Assembly (NCBI RefSeq): GCF_900112445.1
Contig: NZ_FOYY01000003.1
Location: 372,001-436,000, forward strand
DNA: 64,000 bases
Direction of reading: 5' to 3'
Source of the DNA: Thiomicrospira sp. ALE5
GTDB taxonomy: Bacteria > Pseudomonadota > Gammaproteobacteria > Thiomicrospirales > Thiomicrospiraceae
The notes under the pieces are model-generated. The model had not been told where the DNA came from, did no database searches, and saw only the letters and a program-made list of their open reading frames with translations. Shown piece by piece: positions 1 through 10,548 of this stretch. The translations under genes were made by a program, and so were the position numbers. Positions within the stretch are counted from its first letter, which is position 1; each line of letters begins with the position of its first letter.

Positions 1-294
1 AACCAGCGTTAAACCTACCACTACGGCTATAAAACCAGTGGTCAGGTAATAGCCTAAGGTTTTAAAGCCCAAACGGCTAAAACCACCCTGTCCACCAATA
101 CTGCTCACACCCAAAATAATGGCCGACACCACTAAGGGGATCACAATCATCATCAATGCATTTAAAAATAAAGTACCGATAAAATCAAAAATGGCTAATG
201 CAGAGACGCCCAAAACCTGTCCTGTGGTGCCTGCTAAACTACCCGCAATGGCTGCCAATATCAGCGCAATTAAGATTTGAATAGGTAATGCCAT
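1..294 (-). CDS. Dicarboxylate/amino acid:cation symporter (DAACS/SDF family), C-terminal part off the window
   Basis: The minus-strand reading frame starts with ATG at 294, after an AAGGAGA ribosome site near 303-309, and runs off the left edge with 98 codons visible. The visible part is an N-terminal hydrophobic helix (MALPIQILIALILAAIAG), a short glycine-rich stretch, then a second long membrane segment with LMMIVIPLVVSAII. This pattern is typical of the first helices of GltP/DctA-type sodium- or proton-coupled transporters of glutamate or C4-dicarboxylates in the inner membrane. The substrate cannot be told from this fragment because the substrate-binding C-terminal half is missing. It is co-oriented with the rhodanese gene, 33 bp away. 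Confidence 0.8.
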   Translation of the reverse strand, partial: MALPIQILIALILAAIAGSLAGTTGQVLGVSALAIFDFIGTLFLNALMMIVIPLVVSAIILGVSSIGGQGGFSRLGFKTLGYYLTTGFIAVVVGLTLV

Positions 295-327
295 GATGAT
301 GTCTCCTTGATTAGCAAGGTGAATGAA

Positions 328-621
328 TTAACCTGCACACTGATGCCAAGCCATAAACGACCCAAGATTATAGACCTGCTTAAAACCATTGTCTTTTAGA
401 TACTGGGTGGCCATTTGAGACCGCGCGCCAGAGTGACAAAATAGAATAACTGGTGCATGCGGATTGAGTTCATTTAACGAGCGTTCCGCAAACTCATACA
501 AAGGCATGTTGACTGCCTCGGGTACTGCGTTCATTCGTAATTCACTCGGCTCACGTACATCAACTAACTGACCCTGCTCTTCTTTTACCAGACGCTTTGC
601 GTCCATACATGTAATAAACAT
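328..621 (-). CDS. Single-domain rhodanese-like protein
   Basis: This is a 97-residue protein consisting of one rhodanese domain, in the size class of GlpE/PspE. Residues 20-27 hold the family VDVREPSE motif. The active-site loop is CHSGARS with the putative persulfide cysteine at position 62. There is no signal peptide, so it should be cytosolic and could carry sulfane sulfur from thiosulfate or a persulfide donor. The start codon lies one base after the stop of the preceding pgpA gene, so it is probably translated from the argG-pgpA transcript. No strong ribosome site is visible, and a second ATG at 606 is possible. The physiological acceptor is unknown. Confidence 0.85.
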   Translation of the reverse strand: MFITCMDAKRLVKEEQGQLVDVREPSELRMNAVPEAVNMPLYEFAERSLNELNPHAPVILFCHSGARSQMATQYLKDNGFKQVYNLGSFMAWHQCAG

Positions 622-622
622 C

Positions 623-1117
623 TTAATTTACCATCAAAAAAATTAACCAAATGGATGCAATAGCCATCATTGCCGCGACTACATCATCTACCATAATGCC
701 AAACCCACCAGAAACCCGGCGGTCTAACCAGCCAATCGGCCAAGGTTTGATAATATCAAACACCCGAAATAACCCAAAGGCAAGTAACCACCATAACCAG
801 GCCTGGTCAGGCAAAAGCAAAAGGACTAACCAAATGCCAACAAACTCATCCCATACAATGCCGCCATGATCATGCACACCCACAATCTCTGCTGCACGAC
901 CACAAATCCAACTTCCGGCAATGAGGCCTAAACCGAAAACCAACCAAGCTAAAATTGGGGCATAAACTAGCAATGGAATAAATAATAACCAACCAAGCAA
1001 GGTGCCCCAAGTGCCGGGGGCCTTCTTGATCATGCCGGATCCCAAACCAAAACCCAATATTAAAATTGAGTTTTGACGGAACTCTGTCCAACTAGGCCAG
1101 CTTGCTTTGTTTGACAT
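623..1117 (-). CDS. pgpA: Phosphatidylglycerophosphatase A
   Basis: This 164-residue integral inner-membrane protein matches the PgpA family, which dephosphorylates phosphatidylglycerophosphate to phosphatidylglycerol. Family landmarks are the N-terminal GSGMIKKAPGTWGT stretch, the acidic VWDEFVG motif and the C-terminal DIIKPWPI and GGFGIMVDD motifs, between hydrophobic helices. I chose the ATG at 1117; one codon upstream is only a TTG. It starts 11 bp after the argG stop and ends one base before the rhodanese start, so these three genes look like one operon. With psd nearby on the other strand, two phospholipid-synthesis genes flank argG. Confidence 0.9.
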   Translation of the reverse strand: MSNKASWPSWTEFRQNSILILGFGLGSGMIKKAPGTWGTLLGWLLFIPLLVYAPILAWLVFGLGLIAGSWICGRAAEIVGVHDHGGIVWDEFVGIWLVLLLLPDQAWLWWLLAFGLFRVFDIIKPWPIGWLDRRVSGGFGIMVDDVVAAMMAIASIWLIFLMVN

Positions 1118-1128
1118 CAAATTACAAA

Positions 1129-2343
1129 CTAGCTTTGACGTTTACGCGCGGCAATACGCAAACGTAACGCGTTTAACTTAATAAAGCCTTCGGCATCTTT
1201 TTGGTCATAAGCGCCTTGATCATCTTCAAAAGTAGCAATCGATTCATCAAACAAGCTATCCGTTTCAGATTTACGACCCACGACAATCACATTGCCTTTA
1301 TAGAGCTTCAAACGCACGACACCGTTAACAACTTGTTGTGATTTATCAATTGCCGCTTGCAACATTTCGCGCTCTGGACTAAACCAAAAGCCGTTGTAAA
1401 CCAATTTGGCATAACGTGGCATCATTTCATCTTTCAAATGCGCGGCCTCACGGTCAAGGGTTATCGATTCAATTGCACGATGCGCTTTTAGCATAATCGT
1501 ACCCGCAGGGGTTTCATAACAGCCGCGCGACTTCATGCCCACAAAACGGTTTTCCACTAGATCATCGCGACCAATGCCATTTGCTCCACCAATTTTATTC
1601 AGTTCAGCCATAACAGTTGCGGGTGACATAGCTTGACCATTGATTGCGTCAATATCGCCCTGCTTATAAGTCAGCTCAATATAAGTTGGCTGATTAGGGG
1701 CATTCTCAGGAGAAACAGACCAACGCCACATAGGTTCCTCAGGTTCAGCCCAAGGATCTTCTAAAAGGCCACCCTCATAAGAAATATGCAGCAAGTTGGC
1801 ATCCATCGAATAAGGTGACTTTTTGCCTTTTTTGTTTTCAATGGCAATATTATGCTCTTCGGCATAAGCCATTAACTTTTCACGGGAGTTCAAATCCCAC
1901 TCACGCCAAGGTGCAATAACCTTAACATCAGGCATCAACGCATAAGCACTTAACTCAAAACGAACCTGATCATTACCTTTACCCGTTGCACCATGCGAAA
2001 TAGCATCAGCATTGACATCACGTGCAATTTCTACCAAACGTTTAGAAATTAACGGGCGTGCAATCGAAGTACCCAATAAATACTCACCTTCATAAATCGC
2101 ATTAGCACGAAACATAGGGAATACAAAATCGCGAGCAAACTCTTCTCGTAAATCCTCGATAAAAATCTCTTTGATCCCCATCGCTTCGGCTTTAGCGCGT
2201 GCAGGCTCAACCTCTTCGCCTTGACCTATGTCGGCTGTAAAGGTTACCACTTCACACTGGTATTCATCTTGTAGCCATTTAGCAATAATTGACGTATCTA
2301 AACCGCCGGAATAAGCTAAAACCACTTTTTTTATTTCTGACAT
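1129..2343 (-). CDS. argG: Argininosuccinate synthase
   Basis: This 404-residue protein is the cytosolic enzyme that joins citrulline and aspartate with ATP to give argininosuccinate, the penultimate step of arginine synthesis. The N-terminal PP-loop motif [10 protein letters not shown] (residues 9-18) binds ATP, and [16 protein letters not shown] near residue 120 is the second family signature. Length is normal for the short bacterial class. The ATG at 2343 is preceded by AAGGAAG at a good distance. It is divergent from psd, with about 150 bp between the starts. Confidence 0.97.
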   Translation of the reverse strand: MSEIKKVVLAYSGGLDTSIIAKWLQDEYQCEVVTFTADIGQGEEVEPARAKAEAMGIKEIFIEDLREEFARDFVFPMFRANAIYEGEYLLGTSIARPLISKRLVEIARDVNADAISHGATGKGNDQVRFELSAYALMPDVKVIAPWREWDLNSREKLMAYAEEHNIAIENKKGKKSPYSMDANLLHISYEGGLLEDPWAEPEEPMWRWSVSPENAPNQPTYIELTYKQGDIDAINGQAMSPATVMAELNKIGGANGIGRDDLVENRFVGMKSRGCYETPAGTIMLKAHRAIESITLDREAAHLKDEMMPRYAKLVYNGFWFSPEREMLQAAIDKSQQVVNGVVRLKLYKGNVIVVGRKSETDSLFDESIATFEDDQGAYDQKDAEGFIKLNALRLRIAARKRQS

Positions 2344-2495
2344 ACTGCTTCCTTATTAAAATAAATATCCGCTTCAAACTCATCACCAATCAATAAGTTG
2401 TGATATACGAACCTAACCCTATAAATTTGTGAGATTATACCTTAAAATTACATAATTATTGAGCCCAACCCTTTATGCATAGTAGGAACTCCTTC

Positions 2496-3759
<1,264 letters not shown>

Positions 3760-3781
3760 AGCCGTGTAAAACTATGCCATG

Positions 3782-3797
3782 AGGGCGCTAGAGCCCT
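3782..3797. terminator. Weak hairpin between convergent glnB and ntrC
   Basis: AGGGC and GCCCT pair around a six-base loop in the 51-bp gap between the converging genes, followed on the plus strand by a T-rich stretch (CTTTACGCTTTT). It may serve as a shared terminator, but the stem is short. Confidence 0.35.
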
Positions 3798-3810
3798 TGG
3801 CTTTACGCTT

Positions 3811-5259
3811 TTAGTCCAACCCAAGCGCCTGGCTTTTTCTTGTCAAAGTATTGCGTCCCCACCCTAACAACTTGGCTGCCTTTTGTCGGTGAAACTGACT
3901 TGCTTGTAAGGCTGATTCGATTAAAACGCGCTCAAACATAGGTTCCGCCTTGGTATGCAACCCCTCTTCCCCACTCGCTAAAAACTGATCTGACCATTGA
4001 CGTAACAATACCGGCCACTCCTCATGATCATCACCAGAAACAACCTGCGTCGTACCCTGACGAAACTCCAACGGCAAGTCTTCCATGCGCACAAGTTTAT
4101 CGGGCGCCATAATCGTTAACCAAGTACATAGGCTGCGCAACTGACGAACATTACCAGGCCAAGGTAAACGTGACAAAAATGCTTCTACTTCTTTATCGAA
4201 GTGCTTTTCCTCCAAATCCAATACCTTCGCTTCTTTTGACATATAAAACTTCAGCAATAATGGAATGTCTTCTGATCGTTCACGTAAAGCAGGAATCTTG
4301 ATACGAATAATATTTAGTCGGTACAACAAGTCCTCACGGAAGCGTCCTTCGCGCACCAACTGCTCCATATTTTGGTGAGTGGCTGCAACAATTCTTACTT
4401 TAGCATGAATGGGGTTACGCCCACCCACCCGATAAAAACTACCATCATTTAACACACGTAATAAGCGGGTTTGTAAATCCACTGGCATGTCACCAATTTC
4501 ATCCAAAAACAACGTGCCACCATTCGCCTGCTCAAAACGTCCGATACGTTGAGAATGCGCACCGGTAAACGCACCTTTTTCATGGCCAAACAACTCAGAT
4601 TCAAGCAACTCACGAGGAATAGCTGCTGTGTTTAAAGCCACAAATGGTTGATCCGCGCGAGGACTTAACTCATGCAGCGCTTGCGCAATTAGCTCTTTCC
4701 CTGTTCCCGTTTCACCGTTAATCAACACAGTGACATCTAGCTGCGATACACGACCGATAATACGAAACACCTCTTGCATGGCAGGCGCCGCGCCAATAAT
4801 GTTAAGTGGCTGTTTATTGGACGTCCCCAAACGGGATTTAACCACCCTTCCACCAGATAGCTGACGTTTAATTGCTCGGTCAATTAGGCTAATTGCCTCA
4901 TCGATATCAAAAGGTTTAGGCAGATATTCAAATGCTTTACTCTGATAGGAGCGCACTGCCGTATTCAAATCAGCATGAGCCGTCATAATAATGACGGGAA
5001 TCTTGGCATCCACTTCATGTACAGCTTCCATAAACGTCATGCCATCCATATCTGGCATCCTAATGTCCGTTACAATGACCGTTGGCGGCGCCGTATCTAA
5101 GTGCTTCAAAGCCAAACTGGGTGAGTCAAAAAGTTTAACGCGGTAAGGCTTATCTTCTAGAGCGGCCTCTAAAACCCATCGAATAGAGGCATCATCATCC
5201 ACAATCCACACCACAGCTTGGTCATTTGCACTAGCGGGCTGCTGGTTTTTTTCGGTCAT
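3811..5259 (-). CDS. ntrC: Sigma-54 dependent nitrogen response regulator NtrC
   Basis: This 482-residue activator has three domains. The receiver domain (about 15-130) has the phosphoacceptor aspartate at 65 in VTDIRMPDMDG. The AAA+ domain has Walker A GETGTGKE at 182-189 and the sigma-54 contact loop GAFTGA at 229-234. A C-terminal Fis-type helix-turn-helix ends in AAKLLGWGRNTLTRK. It activates nitrogen-assimilation promoters as a hexamer when phosphorylated by NtrB. The start overlaps the ntrB stop as ATGA, so the two are translationally coupled. An N-terminal tail of about 11 residues precedes the receiver relative to E. coli NtrC. Confidence 0.97.
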   Translation of the reverse strand: MTEKNQQPASANDQAVVWIVDDDASIRWVLEAALEDKPYRVKLFDSPSLALKHLDTAPPTVIVTDIRMPDMDGMTFMEAVHEVDAKIPVIIMTAHADLNTAVRSYQSKAFEYLPKPFDIDEAISLIDRAIKRQLSGGRVVKSRLGTSNKQPLNIIGAAPAMQEVFRIIGRVSQLDVTVLINGETGTGKELIAQALHELSPRADQPFVALNTAAIPRELLESELFGHEKGAFTGAHSQRIGRFEQANGGTLFLDEIGDMPVDLQTRLLRVLNDGSFYRVGGRNPIHAKVRIVAATHQNMEQLVREGRFREDLLYRLNIIRIKIPALRERSEDIPLLLKFYMSKEAKVLDLEEKHFDKEVEAFLSRLPWPGNVRQLRSLCTWLTIMAPDKLVRMEDLPLEFRQGTTQVVSGDDHEEWPVLLRQWSDQFLASGEEGLHTKAEPMFERVLIESALQASQFHRQKAAKLLGWGRNTLTRKSQALGLD

Positions 5260-6323
5260 GATTGTCCTCTCTCAAAAGGCAGATATACATGGAACACGGT
5301 ATGCCCAGGTTCGCTTTCAGCTACAATCAAGCCACCATGTTTTCTAACAATATTTTGTGCCACTGGCAATCCCAAGCCTGTTCCCTCTTTTTTGCTGCTC
5401 ACCATGGGGTAAAAAATCGAATCGAATACTTCTTTCGGAATGCCGCTGCCTTCATCATGAATGCTAACCACTGCGACTAACGGATAGGTTTGGGTACCTA
5501 GGGTAAACTTACGCTCAACCCGTGTGCGAATCACAATCAAACCCTGCAAGCCACCCATTGCTTGCACGGCGTTACGCAATAGATTCATCAAAGCCTGTAT
5601 CATGGCCTCACTATCCATTAAGATCTCTGGAATAGATGGGTCATAATCCAGCATTAATTCAACTGATTCAGGAAACTCAGGTTTTACAACCGTGATCACA
5701 TGGCGAATAATCTCATGGATATTTTCAGGTTTTTTAACAGCGGTTTGATTAGGCCCTAACATTGAATCTACTAAATTTCTTAATCGAATCACCTCTTTAG
5801 AGATAACACCTAAGAAGGTTTGTGAACGAGTATCTTCATATAAGCGCTTCTGTAATAGTTGAGTAGCACCATAGATTCCAGCTAAAGGGTTTTTAACTTC
5901 ATGTGCTAAGGTCTTGACTAATAAGTTACCCGCTTCATACTGATGCCAACGCTCATCCTCTTCCACAATCCGATGATGGCGCTCAGTATTAAACAATTCA
6001 ATTAACCAACCAGGCTGCCCAACAAGTTCATAGTTTGACAGGGTTGCACTGACTCGCACGCGAGATAAGTCCGGTAATTGTAATTGATACTCGTGAACGG
6101 TTAAGCGCTGCTCACCAAAACTGGTCAGATCTTCAAACAACTCTGGCAAGAGCACCTGCCATGGCGACCCAACAATTCGGCGTGTGCTCACCTGTAATAA
6201 CTCACCTGCCGCCATATTGATGTAACCAATTTTCTGCGCGCCATCCACCCAAATCACGGAGGTAGCCAAGCCATCCAATAATTCTTGCCAATAATGTGAC
6301 GCTTCGTTGTTAATATCAATCAT
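5256..6323 (-). CDS. ntrB: Nitrogen sensor histidine kinase NtrB
   Basis: The 355-residue cytosolic kinase/phosphatase of NtrC has an N-terminal PAS domain (about 10-115), the H-box with His141 in LAHEVKNPLAG, and a C-terminal ATPase with DEGSGIP and GTGLGL glycine boxes. No membrane helices are present, as expected for NtrB, which is controlled by PII. I chose the ATG at 6323 rather than the TTG at 6335. It overlaps the end of the preceding mntR-like gene by 8 bases, so repressor, kinase and regulator appear to form one operon. That arrangement is not the common glnA-ntrB-ntrC one; no glnA is seen here. Confidence 0.95.
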   Translation of the reverse strand: MIDINNEASHYWQELLDGLATSVIWVDGAQKIGYINMAAGELLQVSTRRIVGSPWQVLLPELFEDLTSFGEQRLTVHEYQLQLPDLSRVRVSATLSNYELVGQPGWLIELFNTERHHRIVEEDERWHQYEAGNLLVKTLAHEVKNPLAGIYGATQLLQKRLYEDTRSQTFLGVISKEVIRLRNLVDSMLGPNQTAVKKPENIHEIIRHVITVVKPEFPESVELMLDYDPSIPEILMDSEAMIQALMNLLRNAVQAMGGLQGLIVIRTRVERKFTLGTQTYPLVAVVSIHDEGSGIPKEVFDSIFYPMVSSKKEGTGLGLPVAQNIVRKHGGLIVAESEPGHTVFHVYLPFERGQS

Positions 6324-6987
6324 GCTGACGTTCAACCATCAGCGCCTGTGCAATGCGATAATCTAATGCGTGCAGTTCATTATTTATTTCTAGCATAATC
6401 GGCCCATTAAACGGTGCTTTGGTTTTCACCCGTAACCCTTCGCCCATCGCCAAACCAATACTGGTTAAGTAGCGAAGCTCTTCGGGCGATCGATTCTTAA
6501 TTCTAGCCAATTTAACCTGCTCACCTTCCGCAACATCAACTAAGGCTTTAACCGGTTGTTCACTCATAATGCCGTCCTGATCAGGTATTGGCGAACCATG
6601 AGGATCATGGGTGGGACGACCCAAGGCTTCCCACATCGCATCCACTAACTTATCTGAAACCGCATGCTCAAGCACCTCTGCCTCGGCATCGACCTCATCC
6701 CAAGCATAATGCAAACGTTCAACCAAGTACTGCTCAATAACTCGGTGGCGACGAATCATCTGCAATGCTAGCTGACGCCCTGTAGTCGTTAATGCTACAC
6801 CATAATAAGGCTCATAACTGACAAATCCTTGATCAGACAACTTTTTGATCATATTGGATACTGATGCTTGTGCTACATTTAAACGTGACGCAATGGCCGA
6901 GGTATGAACACCTTTTTCAGTTTGGCTTGGATCTTCGAGTTTATAAATACACTTTAAATAATCTTCAATGGCTTTAGATGCCGACAT
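6316..6987 (-). CDS. DtxR/MntR-family metal-dependent transcriptional repressor
   Basis: The 223-residue protein has an N-terminal winged helix (ASRLNVAQASVSNMIKKL), a DtxR-type metal-binding/dimerisation region rich in His and Glu (RRHRVIEQYLVERLHY, then EAEVLEHAVS), and a C-terminal FeoA/SH3-like domain. Such proteins repress metal uptake genes when loaded with manganese or iron. It is divergent from a manganese/zinc-type ABC importer, so that importer is the likely target. The ATG at 6987 gives the family N-terminus MSASKAIEDYLKCIYKLE; a GTG at 7017 is possible. Its 3' end overlaps ntrB, coupling metal and nitrogen regulators in one transcript. Confidence 0.9.
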   Translation of the reverse strand: MSASKAIEDYLKCIYKLEDPSQTEKGVHTSAIASRLNVAQASVSNMIKKLSDQGFVSYEPYYGVALTTTGRQLALQMIRRHRVIEQYLVERLHYAWDEVDAEAEVLEHAVSDKLVDAMWEALGRPTHDPHGSPIPDQDGIMSEQPVKALVDVAEGEQVKLARIKNRSPEELRYLTSIGLAMGEGLRVKTKAPFNGPIMLEINNELHALDYRIAQALMVERQHD

Positions 6988-7052
6988 AACTGTTTTCTCT
7001 ATTGACAAACACAGCACTATTTTGCCCTATTTTGACGCAAAAATCCCCATAC

Positions 7053-7110
7053 TAGACAAAAAATTTCAGTCTAATTAACTAGACCCGAAAAAGTATTTAG
7101 GCTAGACTAA
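7053..7110. promoter_or_regulatory. Candidate MntR/DtxR-type operator cluster
   Basis: The divergent promoter region holds four copies of a TAGAC/GTCTA half-site: TAGAC at 7053 and 7080, GTCTA at 7069, and a further TAGAC at 7103 inside TTAGGCTAGACTAA (7097-7110). GTCTA (7069) and TAGAC (7080) form an inverted repeat spaced by six bases, and 7097-7110 is TTAG-N6-CTAA, which resembles DtxR-type operators. The position between the repressor gene and the importer fits autoregulation plus importer control. The assignment is an inference from symmetry and location. Confidence 0.6.
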
Positions 7111-7142
7111 TTTTAAAGTTAAGAAAATACAGGTTATCAAAA

Positions 7143-8054
7143 TTGCATGTTAAACGCTACCTAGCTGGAATCAGGTTAGGGTTGGTTGGCTTAATCATCA
7201 GCCTAGGTACTTTCACCCCTATTCAAGCCAAACCGCTGGTTGTCAGCAGTACAACCATGATTACCGACTTGGTCAATCAAATTGGTGCTGACCATGTGGA
7301 TTCGCAAGGACTTATGGGGCCAGGTATTGACCCTCATTACTATCGCGCCACTTTTAATGACATGCGTCTCCTCCGCCGCGCTGATCTGGTGCTTTATAAT
7401 GGACTAGAATTGGAGGGCCGAATGACGCAGGTTTTTTATAACCTCAGCGCCTTTAAGCCTACCTACGCACTCGGCGAACTACTCGATGATAAATACTTGC
7501 TGACCATAGACGGGATTGTCGATCCGCATATTTGGTTAAGCGTGCCCATTTGGCTAGAGGTCGCTCAGCTTGTCAAAACAAAACTCGTTAAGCACTTTCC
7601 AGCTCATCAGCATAGTTTTGAACAAAACTATGCCCAGCTAGCAACAGAGTTAACTGATTTACACCAGTGGGTCATTGATGAAATAGCACAATTACCAGAA
7701 CAAAGGCGCAAATTAGTGACCGCCCATGATGCGTTTGGATACTTTCGCCAAACCTATGGTTTAGATGTCATTGCTATTCAAGGACTTAATACAGAAGTCG
7801 AGTTTGGTTTAGCCGCATTACAACGGGTAAAAGACTTAATCACTGAATTTAATGTGCCTGCTGTCTTTGCTGAAAGCACGCTACCTACTCGTTCGATCAA
7901 TGCACTGATTAATGGCTTAGCAGCAGAGGGCTATCAATTAAAACGAGGTGGCGAGCTACTCTCAGATGCCTTAGCTGTGCCTGGACAACCTGGCGATACT
8001 TACCAAACGATGATTAAACACAACACCCAAACGATAATTAACGCACTACGATGA
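7143..8054 (+). CDS. Periplasmic metal-binding protein of a Mn/Zn ABC importer (TroA/ZnuA family)
   Basis: This 303-residue cluster-9 substrate-binding protein has an N-terminal signal peptide (about residues 1-29, ending PIQA). Likely metal ligands are His65 (DPHYYRAT), His129 (DPHIWLS), His195 (TAHDAFGYF) and Asp275 (LLSDAL), the HHHD set known from TroA, which binds manganese and zinc. The long His-rich loop of zinc-specific ZnuA is absent, so manganese or a Mn/Zn mixture is plausible. The only in-frame start near the signal sequence is TTG at 7143; an ATG at 7147 is out of frame. Its stop overlaps the ATPase start as ATGA. Confidence 0.9.
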   Translation: MHVKRYLAGIRLGLVGLIISLGTFTPIQAKPLVVSSTTMITDLVNQIGADHVDSQGLMGPGIDPHYYRATFNDMRLLRRADLVLYNGLELEGRMTQVFYNLSAFKPTYALGELLDDKYLLTIDGIVDPHIWLSVPIWLEVAQLVKTKLVKHFPAHQHSFEQNYAQLATELTDLHQWVIDEIAQLPEQRRKLVTAHDAFGYFRQTYGLDVIAIQGLNTEVEFGLAALQRVKDLITEFNVPAVFAESTLPTRSINALINGLAAEGYQLKRGGELLSDALAVPGQPGDTYQTMIKHNTQTIINALR

Positions 8055-8809
8055 ATAGCACACCAATTGATCTATTAAAACTAAAAGACTTTGGCGTTAG
8101 ACTCAACCACAAAGAGATCTTAACCCCACTATCATTAACTTTAGCGGCCAAACAAAAAATTGCCATAATCGGTCCTAATGGCGCCGGAAAATCGACATTG
8201 CTAAAAGCCCTAATGGGCATTGTTCCCAGCCAGGGTCAGGCTGATTTTTGGGGCCAAAAACTAACCCGAGTACAACAGCGAATTGCCTATATTCCGCAGC
8301 GAGAAGAAGTTGATTGGAATTTTCCTATTAACGCGTATGAACTTGTTCTCATGGGGCGTCAAGGCCAGTTAAGGTTTTGGCAGCGTCCAACCTCGCAAGA
8401 TCGTAAGTTAGCCACTGAAAATATTGAAAGGGTTGGGTTATCTGACCTAATGAAGGAACCCATTAGTTACTTGTCTGGCGGGCAAAAACAACGTTTATTT
8501 ATCGCACGAGCCCTTTGTCAACAAGCCGATTTATTGCTAATGGACGAACCATTTGCAGGTGTTGATCAAACCAGTGAAACACTTATTTTTAAATTGTTTG
8601 ACGAACTGATTACACAGGGTAAAACCCTGATCTGTGTTCATCATGACCTTGCTCGCATTCCTCAGCATTTCGATTGGGTTGTACAGCTCAATCATGGCCT
8701 CATTGCGTCAGGACCCGTTAAAGAAAGCTTCACTGCTGCCAATCTAGCCAAAACCTTTCCCCATTTTTGGCCTGGCATCTCACCTCAACCCGAAGCACTC
8801 ACCCAATGA
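8051..8809 (+). CDS. ATP-binding protein of the Mn/Zn ABC importer
   Basis: The 252-residue ATPase has Walker A GPNGAGKST (41-49), signature LSGGQKQRL (141-149) and Walker B LLLMDEPF (162-168), with the switch histidine in CVHHDL. It belongs to the MntB/ZnuC group and energises uptake by the two permeases encoded just downstream. It overlaps the binding-protein gene by four bases at its start and the first permease gene by four bases at its end, so the importer is a tightly coupled operon. Confidence 0.93.
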   Translation: MNSTPIDLLKLKDFGVRLNHKEILTPLSLTLAAKQKIAIIGPNGAGKSTLLKALMGIVPSQGQADFWGQKLTRVQQRIAYIPQREEVDWNFPINAYELVLMGRQGQLRFWQRPTSQDRKLATENIERVGLSDLMKEPISYLSGGQKQRLFIARALCQQADLLLMDEPFAGVDQTSETLIFKLFDELITQGKTLICVHHDLARIPQHFDWVVQLNHGLIASGPVKESFTAANLAKTFPHFWPGISPQPEALTQ

Positions 8810-9666
8810 CCAGCTTACTTACAAACGCTAACTTACTTTGGGTCATCTTTGGTACGCTACTCATAGGGGTCAGCGCAGCTGCTATTGGGGGACTGGCCGT
8901 ACTTCGTGCTCGTGCCCTGATTGGTGATGTATTAGCGCATGCTGCCATACCAGGAGTGATGATCGGCGTCATCCTTATGGGAAGCTTATCGCCATTACTA
9001 CTCGTGACTTTTGCATTAATGACGAGCTTAATAGCTTACTACCTCATTCATCAACTGACACATAGAACCAAGCTGCGCACAGACACTGCTTTAGCCATCA
9101 TATTAGCAAGTTTTTTTGCATTAGGTATGTTGCTATTATCATACGTTCAAGCACAACACTGGCCTAATACCGCAGGCCTAGACCGCCTCTTATTTGGTCA
9201 AGCAGCCGCCATCACCCGTGTAGAATTGATACAACTGCTACTACTCACTTTAGTAACCCTTGTTTATCTATGGATATTTTTCCCCAGGTTAAAACTCGTG
9301 TTATTTAATCCCGACTATGCGCGTAGTCTTGGAATTCATGTTGCACGAGAAGAATTTATATTTGCATTAGTTTTAGTCCTAGTGGTTGTGGTAGGCATGC
9401 ATATTGTTGGCGCGATCTTGATGGCTGGTGCTTTACTCATCCCCATTACCGTTATGCGAATTTGGCCACTAGGACTTGGGCTTATGTTGACCGCTGCGGC
9501 AACACTCGCGGCTATTGCGGCAGCAAGCAGCACGCTGTTATCACTATTTATAGAACAAAGCCCTACCGGTCCATGGATGATTGTTATCCTAGGAATATTT
9601 TTTATCCTGTCTTGGCTATTGCACCTGGTCTACCAACACCACAACCGGAGTCGTAAGCATGTATGA
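8806..9666 (+). CDS. Membrane permease 1 of the Mn/Zn ABC importer (ABC-3 family)
   Basis: This 286-residue ABC-3 type permease has about eight hydrophobic helices; the first region has GGLAVLRARALIGDVLAHAAIPG, the conserved family segment. I chose the ATG at 8806, which overlaps the ATPase stop as ATGA. It pairs with the second permease gene, which starts inside its 3' end. Systems with two different ABC-3 permeases (TroCD, MntCD, SitCD type) are mostly manganese or iron/manganese importers rather than ZnuB-type zinc importers, which use one. Confidence 0.9.
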   Translation: MTSLLTNANLLWVIFGTLLIGVSAAAIGGLAVLRARALIGDVLAHAAIPGVMIGVILMGSLSPLLLVTFALMTSLIAYYLIHQLTHRTKLRTDTALAIILASFFALGMLLLSYVQAQHWPNTAGLDRLLFGQAAAITRVELIQLLLLTLVTLVYLWIFFPRLKLVLFNPDYARSLGIHVAREEFIFALVLVLVVVVGMHIVGAILMAGALLIPITVMRIWPLGLGLMLTAAATLAAIAAASSTLLSLFIEQSPTGPWMIVILGIFFILSWLLHLVYQHHNRSRKHV

Positions 9667-10531
9667 ACTATGGATTGTGATTACCGCTGCTTTAATGGCT
9701 GTAAGCTGTGCGCTCGTTGGCAGCTTACTGATTTTGCGTCGTATGGCTATGCTGGGCGACGCGATAAGTCACTCAGTACTGCTTGGCATAGTAATTAGCT
9801 ATCTATTATTTGAGACCCTTGCACTGCCTGCGTTGTTATTGGGTGCTTTATTAGCAGGCCTGGTAACAGCTTGGTTGAGCACAGCTATTAGCCAACATTC
9901 AATCATTCAGCCTGACGCAAGCTTAGGCTTGGTATTTATCTGGATGTTTGCATTGGCACTTGTGCTTATCGCACTTTTTGCCGACCATATCCACCTAGAC
10001 CATCATCATATAGTTTTTGGAGAAATGGCTTTTTTACCATTTGAACGCTGGCAATGGTTTGGTTATGATCTTGGCCCCCGTGCTTTTTGGACTGCACTGG
10101 TCTTATTAATACTCAATCTTAGTATTATTGTTTTCGCTTTTGACCGCTTACAACTAACCAGTTTTGCACCCAGTTTTGCGATTAGCCTAGGCATTAGTGC
10201 GACAGTTTGGCACTATGGGCTGGTTAGCTTAGTCTCTATCACGGCTGTGGCTGCATTTGATTTAATGGGCTCTATCCTCGTTGTTGCCTTCTTGGTCATT
10301 CCAGGCGCAACAGCATATTTACTAAGCCAGCGACTTAAAGCCATGCTATGGATTGCCAGTCTATACGCCATCGCTGCTGTAATCCTTGGATTCGGCTTAG
10401 CTTGGTGGCTTGATACAGCACTATCAGCTGCAATGGCCGTTATGAGTGGTGTACTTTTGATTATCACTCTTGGCATTTTAAAAATGCGTGCCTATATTCA
10501 AGGCTACCAAGTGAATCAATCAAAAAGCTAA
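9659..10531 (+). CDS. Membrane permease 2 of the Mn/Zn ABC importer (ABC-3 family)
   Basis: This 290-residue protein is a second ABC-3 permease, with the family segment LILRRMAMLGDAISHSVLLG near residue 25 and eight or nine hydrophobic helices. A His-rich loop, DHIHLDHHHI, lies near residue 110 and could contact the metal. It begins eight bases before the stop of permease 1 and ends the four-gene importer operon. Confidence 0.9.
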   Translation: MYELWIVITAALMAVSCALVGSLLILRRMAMLGDAISHSVLLGIVISYLLFETLALPALLLGALLAGLVTAWLSTAISQHSIIQPDASLGLVFIWMFALALVLIALFADHIHLDHHHIVFGEMAFLPFERWQWFGYDLGPRAFWTALVLLILNLSIIVFAFDRLQLTSFAPSFAISLGISATVWHYGLVSLVSITAVAAFDLMGSILVVAFLVIPGATAYLLSQRLKAMLWIASLYAIAAVILGFGLAWWLDTALSAAMAVMSGVLLIITLGILKMRAYIQGYQVNQSKS

Positions 10532-10548
10532 CAAAACGCCTATGATTA

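Noticed and set aside
7147-7200. ATG at 7147 as start of the metal-binding protein
   Set aside because: It is out of frame and hits a stop after a few codons; TTG at 7143 opens the signal peptide frame.
7872-7877. Glu244 of the metal-binding protein as a manganese-type third ligand
   Set aside because: The aligned ligand position is His195 in TAHDAFGYF, as in TroA; Glu244 lies in a later loop.
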